Origin: Lepiota brunneoincarnata
Taxonomy: Eukaryota; Basidiomycota; Agaricomycetes; Agaricales; Agaricaceae
Direction: 5' to 3'
DNA length: 64,000 nucleotides
Assembly (NCBI GenBank): GCA_023014365.1
Contig: JAEBUN010000045.1
Coordinates: 1-64,000 of the forward strand
Below the pieces are notes generated by a model that saw only the letters and a program-made list of their open reading frames with translations, was not told the origin of the DNA and did not search any database. Position numbers and translations under genes: made by a program. Each line of letters begins with the position of its first letter. The stretch's first letter is position 1. Shown in pieces: positions 10,909-22,014 of the stretch.

Positions 10909-13900
10909 CAGGCTACACAATTGGAAGCCTAAACATAAAAGGACAACAGAACAAAGAAAAACAGTCAAAATATAAAGACATATCAACACTAGTTAGAAAA
11001 AACTGGAATACTAGTATTAGCAACACAAGAAACCAAACTAAAAGAAAATGATTGAAGTCAACATAATGGAGGCAAACAAAAAAATAGAAGTAATCAACAA
11101 CCCAGGACTGAGAGGAGCTGGAGTAGGATTCATCCTAAACAAAGACCTAATGACAAGTAATGAATGGGAACACCAGATCCTAATAGAAAACAGAGCATCA
11201 AGAATAAAAATAAAATGGCAAAAGGAACAAACTATAGACATAATAAACATATACTTCCCAAACCCAGTACAACAAAAAATAGAATTTGCAGAAAAACTAC
11301 TAAAGAAAATAAAAGAAATCAAAGACTGGAAAAACCCCTTCTTAGTAGGAGACTTCAACTTTGTAGAAGACAAGATAGACAGAAGCCCAGAAAGAAACAA
11401 CAAGAAGAGAATAATAGAAATCATGAACAAAATAAAAGACAAACTCAAAATAACAGATGGATGGAGAACAAACAAACAAGATAAAGTAGAATTCACATAC
11501 ACACAAGCTAGATGCTGAAAGCATGGCAAGAATAGAGAGAATATACATTAACAAAGAAACATATCAATACTCATATCAATGGAACATCAAATCCAGTGTA
11601 GAAATCAGCAACCACAAATTAATCACAGTCTCAAACCTAAGACAAGGACTTCCAATGATAGGGAACAGAATATGGAGAATGAGCCTGAATACAATGGAGC
11701 ATGTGAACTTTCAAAAAAGAATAAGAAAAGTCTTAGTCATATGCAAAGACAGAATGATTGAAGCAAACACAGAAAATGGCAAAATCCAAAGAATATGGAT
11801 AGAAACAAAGAAAACCATAAAACAAATAGCAAAAGATGAAACCAAAATAAGGAAAAACCAAATAACAGAAAAAGAGAGAGACATGGAAGGAGAAGTAGAA
11901 AGACTACTAAGAAGACCACAAAACAAAGACATAGACAGTGATACAAGAAGAAAAGTAAGAGAAATGGAAAGAAAAATAGACAACATCAACAAAAAAAGAA
12001 TAAGAGAAGCACAAAGAATAGCCAAGGCAAACTTCAAATCCCAAGCAGAAAAGAACACAAAATACTTCTACAGATTAGTGAAAAAGAAGATAACACTGAA
12101 CACAATCCTTGCACTGAAAGACAAAGAAGACAAAATCACCACAAACACAAAACAAATGACAAAGATAGCCCCAGAATACCACAAGAACCTACAAAAGAAA
12201 CCTGTAAGAAATGAAGAGGAAAGAAGAGCAATAGAGAAAATACTAGAAGAAGTAAAAGAGAAACTCAGAACAATAGAAAAAGAAATACTAGAAAAAGAAT
12301 TCAACAAAGAAGATATAATTGCAACTATAAAAGACATAGACAACAGTGTAGCACCAAGGATAGATGGAATCCCATTCAAATTCTACAAAATGTGGATCAA
12401 TGAAGAAAACAAGAAAAAAAAGAACAAAAAGAGAATACCAAAAATAGGGGAGATACTAGAAAGAGTATACAAAGATATACAAAGAAACAGTCTCAAAGGA
12501 AAGAACTTCAACTTAGGAACAATGACACTCCTACCAAAAAAAGGAGATACAATATGACCAAAATCGAAAACTATAGACCAGTGACAATGACCAACACAGA
12601 CTACAAAATCCTGACAAAAATAATTGCAACAAGATTAGGAAACACAGTTGGGAACATAATCCATAAAGACCAAGCAGGATTTATCCCAGGCAGAAGCCTA
12701 TACAACAATGTGAGACTAACAAATACAATGATAGACTACAGCAAACAATATAAAATCAATGGCTGCATAATAGCATTGGACCAGGAAAAAGCATATGACA
12801 AGATAGCCCACGATTGGCTATGAGGAGTACTAGAAAAATTTGAATTCCCAGAAAAATTCATGGAACCTAATACAGAAACTATATAAGAATGTGAGAACAA
12901 TAGTAATGGTAAATGGAACACTCCAGAAGGCATACCTATAGAAAGAGGAGTAAGACAAGGAGACCCAATGTCATGTCTACTATACAACCTGGCAATAGAA
13001 CCCCTTGCATGTGCAATAAGAAACTCCTGGAATCAAAGGATTTGAAATCCCAGGAGTAATAGACAAAATTATAACATCACTATTTGCTGATGATACACTA
13101 GTATACACAAAAGAAACAGACAAAATAAGCAAACTAAATGACAAAATAGAACTATTCTGCAAAGCCAGCATGGCAAAATTCAACAAGAATAAAACAGAAT
13201 ACCTACCAATAAGCACAAAAGAATACAGAGAAAAAGTAATAAGAACAAGAAGCATAAACAATCAGAGAGGAGGAAAAATACCCAAAAATGTAAGAATAAT
13301 AAAAGATAAAGAGAGCATGAGAACTCTAGGATCATGGGTAGGAAATAGGAGAAACCAAAACCCACAATGGAACAAGATACTAGAAAAACAAAAAGAGGTA
13401 CTACAACCATAGATGAAAATGAGATTATCATATAGAGGAAAAGAACTAATACTAAAAGTGTTATGCTGGTTAGGCATCTGCAAGGCTCAATGTGATTAAC
13501 AATAAGTTAACCATTGAGTAGTGCAAGCAAGTCTAAGGCAATGCCAAAGATCAAGAACAAATACAGTGTATAACAAGACAAAGCTAGGGATTACAAGTGA
13601 TACCTAGGTCTATATATACTGCTAAGGTGACTGGCATGTGATAAAAGAAAGAATCACATGCGAATGGGCAAGAATCACAAGCCAAAAGAGAACTAACTAT
13701 AGACGAGCAGTGGTATGTGATAAACAAATATAACTGGGTGCTGACTATGGACAGTGACATGTGATAGGTAAAAATAGGCAGGCAGGCATGTACAAGGGAA
13801 AATGGTAACAAAAAGCTCACATACAATCAAGAGTGATATTCCTAGCAATGGTAAACAGAATGCCAAAAGATATACAAGAAAAAATGACAAAAATAATGAA

Positions 13901-15999
13901 AGAATTCCTATGGGGAGAAAACAAACCAATAATGAAATGGTCAGACATAATAAAGCCAAGAGAAATGGGAGGACTAGGAATCCCAGACATCAAAGCCAGA
14001 AATGAAGCAATCCAAATAACATGGCTAAAGAAGTTCATGGCACCAAAAGACACAAGACCAAGATGGGCATATGTAACAGACCAGATACTAAAGAAAAACC
14101 TAACCAAAAACCCAAAAACTGAAACAAAGAATGCAATAAACTGGGGACTACAAACATGGCATGAATCAGTGGCAGGATGGAGTAAAATCCCAAAATATAT
14201 AAAAGACATGCTAAAAACAGCAAGAAAATACAACATAAGAGTGGACACACCAGTGGTAAGTACAGAAACCAAAAGAAACCTACCAATATGGCACCACATT
14301 GCAATAACAGATAACTACACATGGAACAAAAGGCAGTAAAAGAACTACAAGATAAGAAGAAAATAATGACAGTAGGTAACCTAGAAGACTACATAACAAA
14401 CAACAAAAACAGACAAACAAAAGAAAGCCTCAAAAACTATGGCAAAGAAGATAATGGAGAAAATCCCAGAAAAAATGAACCCATCAAGACTGCAAAGAAA
14501 ATGAAGACAACCTAGATCACACACCAAACAGAATAAGAAGATATGCAATGACAGACTTCAGAGAAGTTCCTGGTACTATTCAACCCAGAAATAAAAGAAA
14601 ACCAACCAATAGAAGATACAATGAGAATATTTAGCAACAAAAAAAGATACAAGACTGAGAGGAATCAAAGATACAACACTACATCTAAAACCAGCAAAAA
14701 GAACCCCACTAAGAAATGACAGAAACACAGAGAAAACAATATACACAGATGGGTCATGCACCAAGAATGGAGATGAGAGAGCATATGGATAGATGAGGAA
14801 AGCAAATGGAATAGAAGCATAAGACTAGTGGAAGGAGAAATGACAAGCCAAAGAGCAGAAATAATCACAATCTCAGAAGCCCTCCTAACACCAGGAAAAG
14901 TCACAATAAAATCAGACTCAGAATCAGCAATAGACAGAATATTAAATAGAGCAAAGAAATGGGAAGATATAAACTACCTAGAAACACAATATGAAAATGA
15001 CTGGAGACTACTAATGAATAGACTAAGAAAGAGACAATGGCCAATAGAATTCAAATGGATAAAAGGACACAGTGGAATAGAAGGAAATGAAAAAGTGGAC
15101 AAACTAGCAGACAAAGCAACAAAAAACCAAATAGGAGAAAATGGAGTAACAGGAGAAAGTGAAAAAAGACTTGACAAAACATTTGAATGGCAAGGGGCAA
15201 GACTCCAAGCACTAGAACAAGACACAGCATACAAACTAATAATTAAAGAAAAAGGAGGCAACCCAGGAACAAGAACAATGAAAAACAACATAGAAAAAGC
15301 AAAAGCATACATAGAAGAAGCCCTCAACATCAGACCCACAGAAAAAAATATACTATGGAAAGGACTAAACAAAAGGAATAATACCACACAAGATCGCAGA
15401 CTTCATATGGAAGATAATACACAACATGAATAAAATGTGGACAATACTTTATGAGAATACCAGGACTAGAAGAAAGGGCAATATGTAAGTGCAGCCCAAT
15501 AGAATCAATAGAACACATACTCTTCAAGTGTAAAAAAGGAACAACAAAGATATGGAAACATGTAGAAGAAACATGGACAAAATTGACAGATGATATACCT
15601 TGGGTAAAACCAGACATAGGTATTCTGATGGGAATAGGAGCTGTCATCATCAGTCAGAAAAATGAAAATGATACAACCACAAGAAACATAACAGAAAAGT
15701 ACAAGGAAATGATAGCAGAAACCATATGGCTAATATGGAAAAAAAGAAATGAAAGGGTAATAAATGAAACAGAACACACAGACAAAGCCCTAATAGACAC
15801 ATGGAACACAATGATGAAAGAAAAACTAGACAGACTGGAAATTAACAGAAAGAGTACCATACGAAAAAAGCAAATAAGCAATAAGAAACTACAAAGTGAA
15901 ATAGGGACAAAAAAACTACCTAACAATAGTCAACAAAAAAGAAAAGAAAGCAATCATCAACATATAATGGTGGACAAAAGAATCACACACAAAGAGTGA
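10909..15999 (+). pseudogene. LINE ORF2: EN-RT-RNase H, many frame breaks
   Basis: The endonuclease starts near 10,911 (TIGSLNIKGQ), passes ATQETKL and reaches LVGDFNFVEDKIDRSP near 11,345. A long linker and RT fingers follow (11,523-12,557). RT motifs are QAGFIPGRSLYNNVRL, then IALDQEKAYDKIAHDWL (to 12,823), and FADDT near 13,085. After the solo LTR at 13,459-13,810 the thumb continues (FLWGENKPIMKW). RNase H shows YTDGS, SQRAEI, SDSESAID and WIKGHSGIEGNEKVDKLADKA (14,730-15,120). The C-terminus has a zinc-type motif CKCSPIESIEHILFKC (about 15,487-15,534). Several stops and frame changes make it non-functional. RNase H plus the C-terminal zinc motif fits Tad/I-type fungal LINEs. Confidence 0.8.
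13459..13810. repeat. Solo LTR (family F, 352 bp), TSD AAAAG
   Basis: Starts TGTTATGCTGG and ends ATGGTAACA. Identical 5-base copies AAAAG lie on both sides (13,454-13,458 and 13,811-13,815). It interrupts the RT/thumb part of LINE ORF2. A diverged copy is at 16,363. No internal region is present, so it arose by LTR-LTR recombination of an unseen element; transcription direction is unknown. Confidence 0.85.
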
Positions 16000-16362
16000 A
16001 TAGAAACAAATAGATTAAAAAGACAAAAGAACCAACCTTTAAGGGGGGAAAAGACAAGCAAACCAAAAATGAATGAACAATATCTGTTCAATCACAAATT
16101 TGGGCCTGCCCCAAGTGAAAGGATCATAAAGATGAAAGTCAATATGGTTGACTAGCACTTGGCTTAAAGCCAGTGCAAAATCACAGGAGGGTGTAATAGG
16201 GAAACCATGGAATACCAAGGGTTTTTAATGAGTATGCCCAAAAGGGAGAACCTCACACTCTCGGGACCTTGGTCCTAGAGGTTAGCTGGTAATCAGTTTT
16301 TGCCCTGACCAAAGGAAAAAAAAAAAATGATCAGATACTATTGTGGTCTTAACAGTAAACTA

Positions 16363-16726
16363 TGTTACACAGGTTAGGCATCTGCAAGGCTCAATGCAAT
16401 CAAGTGTTCAGTGAGACTGTTGAGTAGTACAAGCAAGTCTAAGGCAACACCAAAGAGCAGGAACAAATATGATGTATAATAAGACAAAGCTAGGGGACAT
16501 CCTTGCTAACTAGGTCTAGATATACTACTAAGGCTACTGACTATGTGGTAAAGGAAAGAATCACATGCAAATGGCTAAGAATCACAAGCCAAAGGAAAGC
16601 TAACTATAGATGGGTGGTGGCTTATGATAAACTAATTATAGACAGGCATTGACAGCAAGCAGTGGCATGTGATAAGTAAAAATAGATGGGCACAGAAAAT
16701 AGGGGAAAAACAGTATAATGGTAACA
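16363..16726. repeat. Solo LTR (family F, 364 bp), TSD AACTA
   Basis: Starts TGTTACACAGG and ends ATGGTAACA, with AACTA at 16,358-16,362 and again at 16,727-16,731. It is similar along its whole length to the copy at 13,459-13,810 in the same orientation. It sits just downstream of the LINE's poly-A end. Confidence 0.85.
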
Positions 16727-16731
16727 AACTA

Positions 16732-17340
16732 TGCCAACTAGGGATTGGGCAACCTCAAATTTGATGTGTCACTTGGCACCTTACCAGAAATCAAAGTCTT
16801 GGGGTTCTGAAGGAGTATTGTCACAAGGCCTGAAACTTAAAGGAATTGATGGAAGGGCACCAACAGGTGTGGAGCTTGTGGCTTAATTTGACTCAGCTCA
16901 GGAAATACCTATTAAGTGTGAGTCATTAATGTGCTACTGCTCATTGAAAGCCTTACTGAGGTTTCTGGTTTGGCTTTGGGGAGCTTACAACAGCACCCTA
17001 CTGTTAAGAAGCTGATAAAACTTGGACATTAAAAGTTGTGGCAAGATCTCTATAGGTTAGCCTGCAGAAGGGATCATTATTGAATAAACTTGGTGGGTGC
17101 TCCTGGATTTTCATCTATGAGTTAGTTAGAGCCTATTCCCCTGTGTCACTGGTTGAGTTACTGTTATTTGTCCATTGAATTTTGTAACCTTTTCTCTAGC
17201 TTGTCTATGCCACTGGTTGAGCCACAACCATTTAAACTTTGTGAGTTGCTTAGAGCCTAAAACCTGCTTGGAATACAGGCCAGGCCTTTTACAAGTGTTT
17301 AGGGCAGGCCCTGGCCAGCTTGGGCCCAGGCTCAATTTTT
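16732..17340. other. Intergenic, no gene seen
   Basis: No coding pattern, LTR end or recognisable RNA gene found. A short duplicated phrase CACTGGTTGAG occurs at about 17,148 and 17,211. Confidence 0.4.
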
Positions 17341-17506
17341 GCCACATTACCACACATGATTGCACACTACCACACATTACCACATATTACCACACATTAC
17401 TGTACATTACCACACATTACTGTACATTACCACCACTTTACTGTGATACTACTGTGACACTAGTGTGGTAAGGTGTGGTAGTGGTGGCAGTAAATTCACT
17501 ATGCCC
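17341..17506. repeat. Hairpin-forming repeat, copy 1
   Basis: Multiple short CATTACCACACATTAC units are followed by a near-palindrome centred on ACTAGT: CCACCACTTTACTG on one side and GGTGTGGTAGTGGTGG on the other. It ends in ACTATGCCCA. A second direct copy lies at 46,700-46,833. The two flank the split halves of gag element E, so they could be E's short terminal repeats or copies of a MITE. Confidence 0.55.
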
Positions 17507-17524
17507 AATCTACAGGTCCTGACT

Positions 17525-19320
17525 TTAAAAATCCTGGAAGAGTTGTGTTTCAGGATCTTCAGCTAGAGCATTGTGAAGCTCTTGTTGGTATTCTGGTTCT
17601 AGTTCTTAAACCATTTGACACATCTGGGATGCAACTTCAGCTACAGCAAGTGAGTATTTGCATGGGGTGTTATTGTTTGGCAATTGGTTAGTACTGTTTG
17701 GGTTTCATTGAGGTTGAGGTGGTAGATTGGTTCTCATGCCAGGGAATTGGCATGATGGTGGCAGTAGGTGGCATTGGGCCACAAAGTGATCAGTGGAGCT
17801 GCATTGGAAACATTTCTGGTCTTGGTAGTTCTGGTATTGCTGGGATGAAACCACAGCACCTATTTCAAGAGTATCATCCGATTCTTGGTGTTCAGTGTTT
17901 TCAAAGTCAAAGGCATTGTCATATGGTTCTGGGTTTTCCTGGTAGTCTTGGGAGAGATAGTCTATCTCCATAGCATTGGGGTCTTGGCAGTTTTGTTGTT
18001 GATTTCCAGTGTTTTGGTAGTAATTGGCATAAGGGGATGGATGGTATGCTTGTTGTTGGGGGTGTGGAGTGAATCATGGGATGAATCAATTGTTTTGGGG
18101 TTGGCATCAATTATTTTGAGGTCTTGGCATTCTGTACAATGCAGAAGCTTGTCAGAGATTGTTGTCAAGCCAATTGGCTTGGGTGTACCATTCTCTTATG
18201 GTGGTGGGGTGTTAGAGCCGGTGCGGGTTGGGACCAAGGCGGAGGGTCGGGGTGGTAACCTTGATATAAGGTAACCGGGGACAGGGTGAAGTCAGTACGT
18301 AGACTTCGGGACCAAGGTGGAGTACGTCGGGTGGGGGGTTGGACTTGCGGCCTCAGCGTATGTGCTGTGCCCTCCTACTGTCCTAGTCCATATTTCAGGA
18401 AGTCGGGGCTGAGGCAGAGCGAGGCAAAAGAGAGGAGAGGATGGAGAACAGGGAGCTGGTCCGCTGCTCGATTCAATTATCAGACTGAGGAGTACAAGCC
18501 AAGTACCTACAGTATATATACTACTGGCCTTACGAACTATGACTCGTACTGATTACGTGCGGAGCAAAGTGGAGGCCAATATAGTTACAAACGGATTACA
18601 AACAGATTACGAATGGAATGGAAACCGGTACAGGTATGGAGACCGATAACGTATCTTGACTACGGACGGGAAATGGAGACTGGAACTAGAGACACCAAGG
18701 GTCAGGTGACCATGGCATGTGTGGAGGTGGTTGTGTGATCGGGGCAGTGGGTTGCAGTCGGAGCAAGTCGGGGCCGAGTCGGAGGGCAGAGGGTTGTTGT
18801 GTGGAGCACACATGGAATCGAGAAGCCAAAGTTTAAGTGATTAGACTCTGAGTTGGCATGGATATGACATGGGGGAATTTTTGGTGGAGTCTAGCTGCAT
18901 GGCAATGTTTCTATTGATGGCTTTTCTGTATAGATCAATTATGGCTCTGTGATCAATGAGTCTGGAGTGTCAGACTAGTTTCTTGAATCTTGCATTGAAA
19001 TTGTTTAGGGGAAGGGTTTCTTGCTTTATGATTTGTAATTTGGTATGTGCATATGCACTTGATCAGCTGGTCAGAAGTCATCCCATAATCAGGTGATGAA
19101 ATCATCAAAAGGTTTGGATGTGAATACTTTGGGGGTGGCCATTGAGGCATTTATTCTTTCTTCATTATATGAGGCAGCCCAAGCTTGGGCATTGCTGCTT
19201 TGCATAGTAGATAGCACAAATAGTGCCTTGGCTTGATTGGTGGAGTAGATTGTATCATTGGCTTCAAGGTAGATTTAGCATTGGAATAGCCAGTCTTTGA
19301 ATTTGGCACAGTTGCCATTG
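17525..19320 (-). pseudogene. gag: Gag core of element E (A-related, gag only)
   Basis: Decayed Gag on the minus strand, similar to A's Gag: FKDWLFQC, ALFVLSTMQSSNAQAWA, a WYTQAN block followed by LDNNL, LEIGAVVSSQQ, and a CCHC knuckle CFQCSSTDHFVAQC with FPGMRTN after it. It ends FQDF then TAA at 17,525-17,527, next to GGATTTT (17,528-17,534). At least one stop is TGA where A has arginine (after LDNNL). No protease or RT follows it on the low-coordinate side, so the element looks gag-only. A solo LTR splits it at 18,210-18,869. Its N-terminal part is found far away at 46,147-46,560. Confidence 0.75.
18210..18869. repeat. Solo LTR (660 bp), TSD TGGGG
   Basis: Starts TGTTAGAGCC and ends ATATGACA. 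TGGGG precedes it (18,205-18,209) and follows it (18,870-18,874). It interrupts element E's gag: the reading IAMQLDSTKNSP on one side joins the WYTQAN region on the other. Unlike the AT-rich, CpG-poor gag around it, this LTR is GC- and CpG-rich, so it looks younger. No second copy was recognised. Confidence 0.75.
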
Positions 19321-20681
19321 AAAAGCAGATTACTTTATGGGATTGAAAATGAAGTTTGCTAACAAGTTTGATAATTCCAGCTTTATAAGTTCATGGGGAG
19401 AGGTTGTTGCAAATCTCCAGAAATATATTCAATTCTAATGTTTTAGGGTTTTTGGTAGGTTATTCTCTTAGTCTCCAACTAGACAGACAGTTATTCTATC
19501 TGAATACAATGGGAACTTCAATGTTTGTTACTATTTAATATGTTAACTAATATCTTCATGATCTGGTAAGTCAGGCAAAATGCAAGCTTTTGCAATCAGT
19601 GAATCTCCATAGACCTAACAGACAGTGTTTTCTAACAGGCCCTAGCATACTATGTCCATTTTCTCTTGACAATACTATAACTTTACACTACCCAGCAAGA
19701 CAGGCTTCTTGCAAGCTCCTGCAGTAAGTGTCTTGAACTAGTAGGCCTAGCAGACAGCATTATCTAATGGGCCCTAGCACACTACAGCTCCTAAGCAATG
19801 CAATAAAACTTTATACTACTCAGTAAGTCAGGCTTCTTGTGAGCTTCTGCAGTAAGTATCTTTAAGCTATTGGACAGCATATTTAATGGGCCCTAGCATA
19901 CTATGTTCACTTCTCAATTAAATGGCTCTATAATTCAATGTTATACCTCTGAGGCAAAGCCCCTAAGAGGAACCCAAAGAAACCAAGGTTAGTGAACTTT
20001 CTACTTAAGAACAGAAGAGTCTTATCAACTCATATTCAGCTCTTGAGTCAAGCAGAAGGGTCTGTCAATATCTCAATTGTTTCAAAGGGTCTGTTTTTAA
20101 AGAGTATAACTCTCTAAGTCTCTGGTGGTCTATAACTGAAGAAAATCATGTAAAATTGCTTTATATTCCTATCCTAATCAACCATACAATCAGAGGGGGA
20201 ATAGGCAAGCAGTTTCTTGCCTCTCACGTAATTTACAGATGAGTTTTATAACAAAATACAATTAGCTTATGGGTATACATGAAACAAGCCTTCAGCATTA
20301 TCATTTTATTGTCTCCTCATCATTTAGGAGCATCATTCTATGAGTTCTGATATCAGCAACATCAATTCACTCTCAGGAGCTTGCTCCCTAGGTGCCTGGC
20401 TATTTATATCCTAGCCAGTCAGGTTAGCATGTTTCCTCACTAACAATTATCTATAGGTTTTTATCTCATCCTTGGACTCTCCACACCTGGGTTCTCAACC
20501 CTAAGGTTCTAAAGGTTCACTTCTGTAGTTGTTAGGCAGTAAACTAATACTAGAATTAATTAGCTTGTTCCATTCTTATCAATCTCTATTTTCTAGTTCA
20601 TTATTTTTGATCTCTTTTGTTTTTGTGAGGGAGCATTTGGCCCTGAGTACCCTCTTGGATACCCCCATCCAATCCCTTATG
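19321..20681. other. Part of an older insertion splitting element E
   Basis: No convincing coding. Together with 28,929-29,307 and about 46,050-46,142, and once B and D are removed, this forms a block of roughly 1.8 kb lying between the two halves of E's gag. CATTG at 19,316-19,320 and CACTG at 46,143-46,147 could be its imperfect target duplication. A TATA-like TATTTATATCC is at about 20,400. The ends do not show clear TG...CA, so the class is unknown. Confidence 0.4.
19566..19920. repeat. Tandem repeat, about 128 bp x 3
   Basis: Units start with GTAAGTCAGGC or GCAAGACAGGC at about 19,566, 19,694 and 19,823. Each contains CTGCAGTAAGT- and GGGCCCTAGCA-like blocks. Copies are imperfect. Purpose unknown; it lies in the block that splits element E. 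Confidence 0.6.
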
Positions 20682-21379
20682 TGTTATGATCCGTGCTCCT
20701 TCTGTATCCGAGGATAACTGGAGACGGCCTTCAATCACTCTACAAGGTGTCCGAGACGGTTGGCCTTATAGAGCTTAGTGGATCGCGCTCAATGAGATAA
20801 CGAGGGAAGACGCCAAGTTAAGGCAGAGAGGTAAACGACCGCTGTTAACAAGATTAAAGCTTGAGGCTTTAATCTCTACTTGTACAGGCCTTATATACCT
20901 ATGAGATGCTATATACTCGTTATAGGTTACTTGGCTGTTCTACTGGTCGTGCGCAGTCCTGACCATGATGCACATCCTGGCTGATGGCATCCTAGCGTTA
21001 TTTATATTACAATGAGTCAGTACTCTCGCTACTGCTGTGCGATGTTCCATCGCTTTCCTCTGACTCATAACCTCCTTCTCCCGATTGTATCTCCATGGAG
21101 TCTTCTCCATTCTCGCTCTCCATTCTCTCGGTGCTTCCATCCGTATCGGAGGTTGGATCGGTTGATCCATGGTTATCTTCCTCGTCCTCGGGGTATTCCA
21201 GTATATCCTCCAAGGTTATCTCCATTCCTGCTTCTCTCGCCAGGTCCTGCATGGCGGTGTAGTATTCCCCTTCCTCGTCTTCGTATTCTTGTGCCCGTAG
21301 TTGGTCTGTAGTCTCCTGTACCCATCTTGTAAAGTCGAACAGTAATTCTTGTTCCTCCCAGTTTGGACTGTTCATAACA
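20682..21379 (-). repeat. 3' LTR of element B (698 bp)
   Basis: Ends are TGTTATGA and TCATAACA, an 8-bp perfect inverted repeat. The element-side end follows the purine tract GAAGGGGATAA. The first 373 bases in element orientation (21,379-21,007) encode the C-terminal 124 codons of ORF4 in the U3-like part. Confidence 0.92.
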
Positions 21380-22014
21380 TTATCCCCTTCGTAAGGTCTG
21401 ATGTCCTCATCAGACATATCCTCAGTATAGTCCGACAGGCTCTCCTGTGATGTTTGATTCGGCGATGGGGTCCCAGTCGAAGTATGGGTCGGGTTCTGGG
21501 GAGTCGCTTCGGTAGCTTGGTGGTCTGGGGATGGCGGGTCTTGGGTGAGGTCGATGACGATGGGTTCTCTGGAGCGAATGGTGGCGGGTGTGCCGAAGGA
21601 TTGATTCAGGAAGTCGGTGGCTTCCACTAACAGATGTGGTGGTGGCGTTGGTGGTCGGAATGACGACGGGGGGATTTTGAATTCGGGTGCGGAGGGGTCT
21701 GGCTGAAGCGGGGCGCTGCTCGGTGCTTGCAACAATGTGTCGAATATTGTTGTTTGTGGTTTCGCGTGTGAGGGATCGAGCTCTGCTTGGTATTCCTCGT
21801 GGGCGGCGATACAGGCCAGGTACCATACTTGCGGGTTGATGTTGGTAAGGGTTTCTCTCGCAGTGCTTCTCGTAATGGCCTGGGGCAATCTTTCGACAAT
21901 ATCGACATTGGTAGCGCGGGCATCCTGCTTTGATATGGCCGAATCGACGGCAGCAATTGCAGCGAGTTCGGGTGGTGGATAAGTGAGCGGTGGTAGTCCC
22001 GATGGGGGCGTCAT
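21007..22014 (-). CDS. ORF4 of element B: acidic protein ending inside the LTR
   Basis: A frame of 335 codons from ATG at 22,014 (MTPPSGLPPLTY); the frame is open further upstream to 22,578. It shows a helical region (ELAAIAAVDSAISKQDARA ... YLACIAAHEEYQAELD), a Pro-rich linker, IVIDLTQDPPSP (the VIDLT stretch resembles a SUMO-interacting motif), and a very acidic tail (FDFTRWVQETTDQLRAQEY ... ILEYPEDEED). The last 124 codons lie in the LTR. It overlaps ORF3 in another frame from 21,422 to 22,014. The same ORF stays open in decayed element C. I know no named family. Whether it is expressed is not shown by sequence, and an alternative is chance openness in a constrained LTR. Confidence 0.55.
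   Translation of the reverse strand: MTPPSGLPPLTYPPPELAAIAAVDSAISKQDARATNVDIVERLPQAITRSTARETLTNINPQVWYLACIAAHEEYQAELDPSHAKPQTTIFDTLLQAPSSAPLQPDPSAPEFKIPPSSFRPPTPPPHLLVEATDFLNQSFGTPATIRSREPIVIDLTQDPPSPDHQATEATPQNPTHTSTGTPSPNQTSQESLSDYTEDMSDEDIRPYEGDNVMNSPNWEEQELLFDFTRWVQETTDQLRAQEYEDEEGEYYTAMQDLAREAGMEITLEDILEYPEDEEDNHGSTDPTSDTDGSTERMESENGEDSMEIQSGEGGYESEESDGTSHSSSESTDSL

Larger units (their letters stand above)
7778..16327 (+). mobile_element. LINE-type (Tad-like) non-LTR retrotransposon, decayed
   Basis: Two ORFs: a Gag-like ORF1 with a CCHC knuckle, and an ORF2 with endonuclease, reverse transcriptase, RNase H and a C-terminal CxC...H...C motif. The 3' end is a run of A at about 16,314-16,326 after a non-coding tail, as expected for target-primed reverse transcription. 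Coding parts are very A-rich on the plus strand. The 5' end is not defined; 7,778 is simply the first base after the preceding LTR. A solo LTR interrupts ORF2 at 13,459. Confidence 0.8.

Noticed and set aside
21012..21311. A 99-codon plus-strand frame (MSQYSRYCCAMFH...) found in nearly identical form in several LTRs
   Set aside because: It is antisense to the ORF4 tail and recurs only because the LTR recurs. Its composition looks like a reverse-strand shadow.
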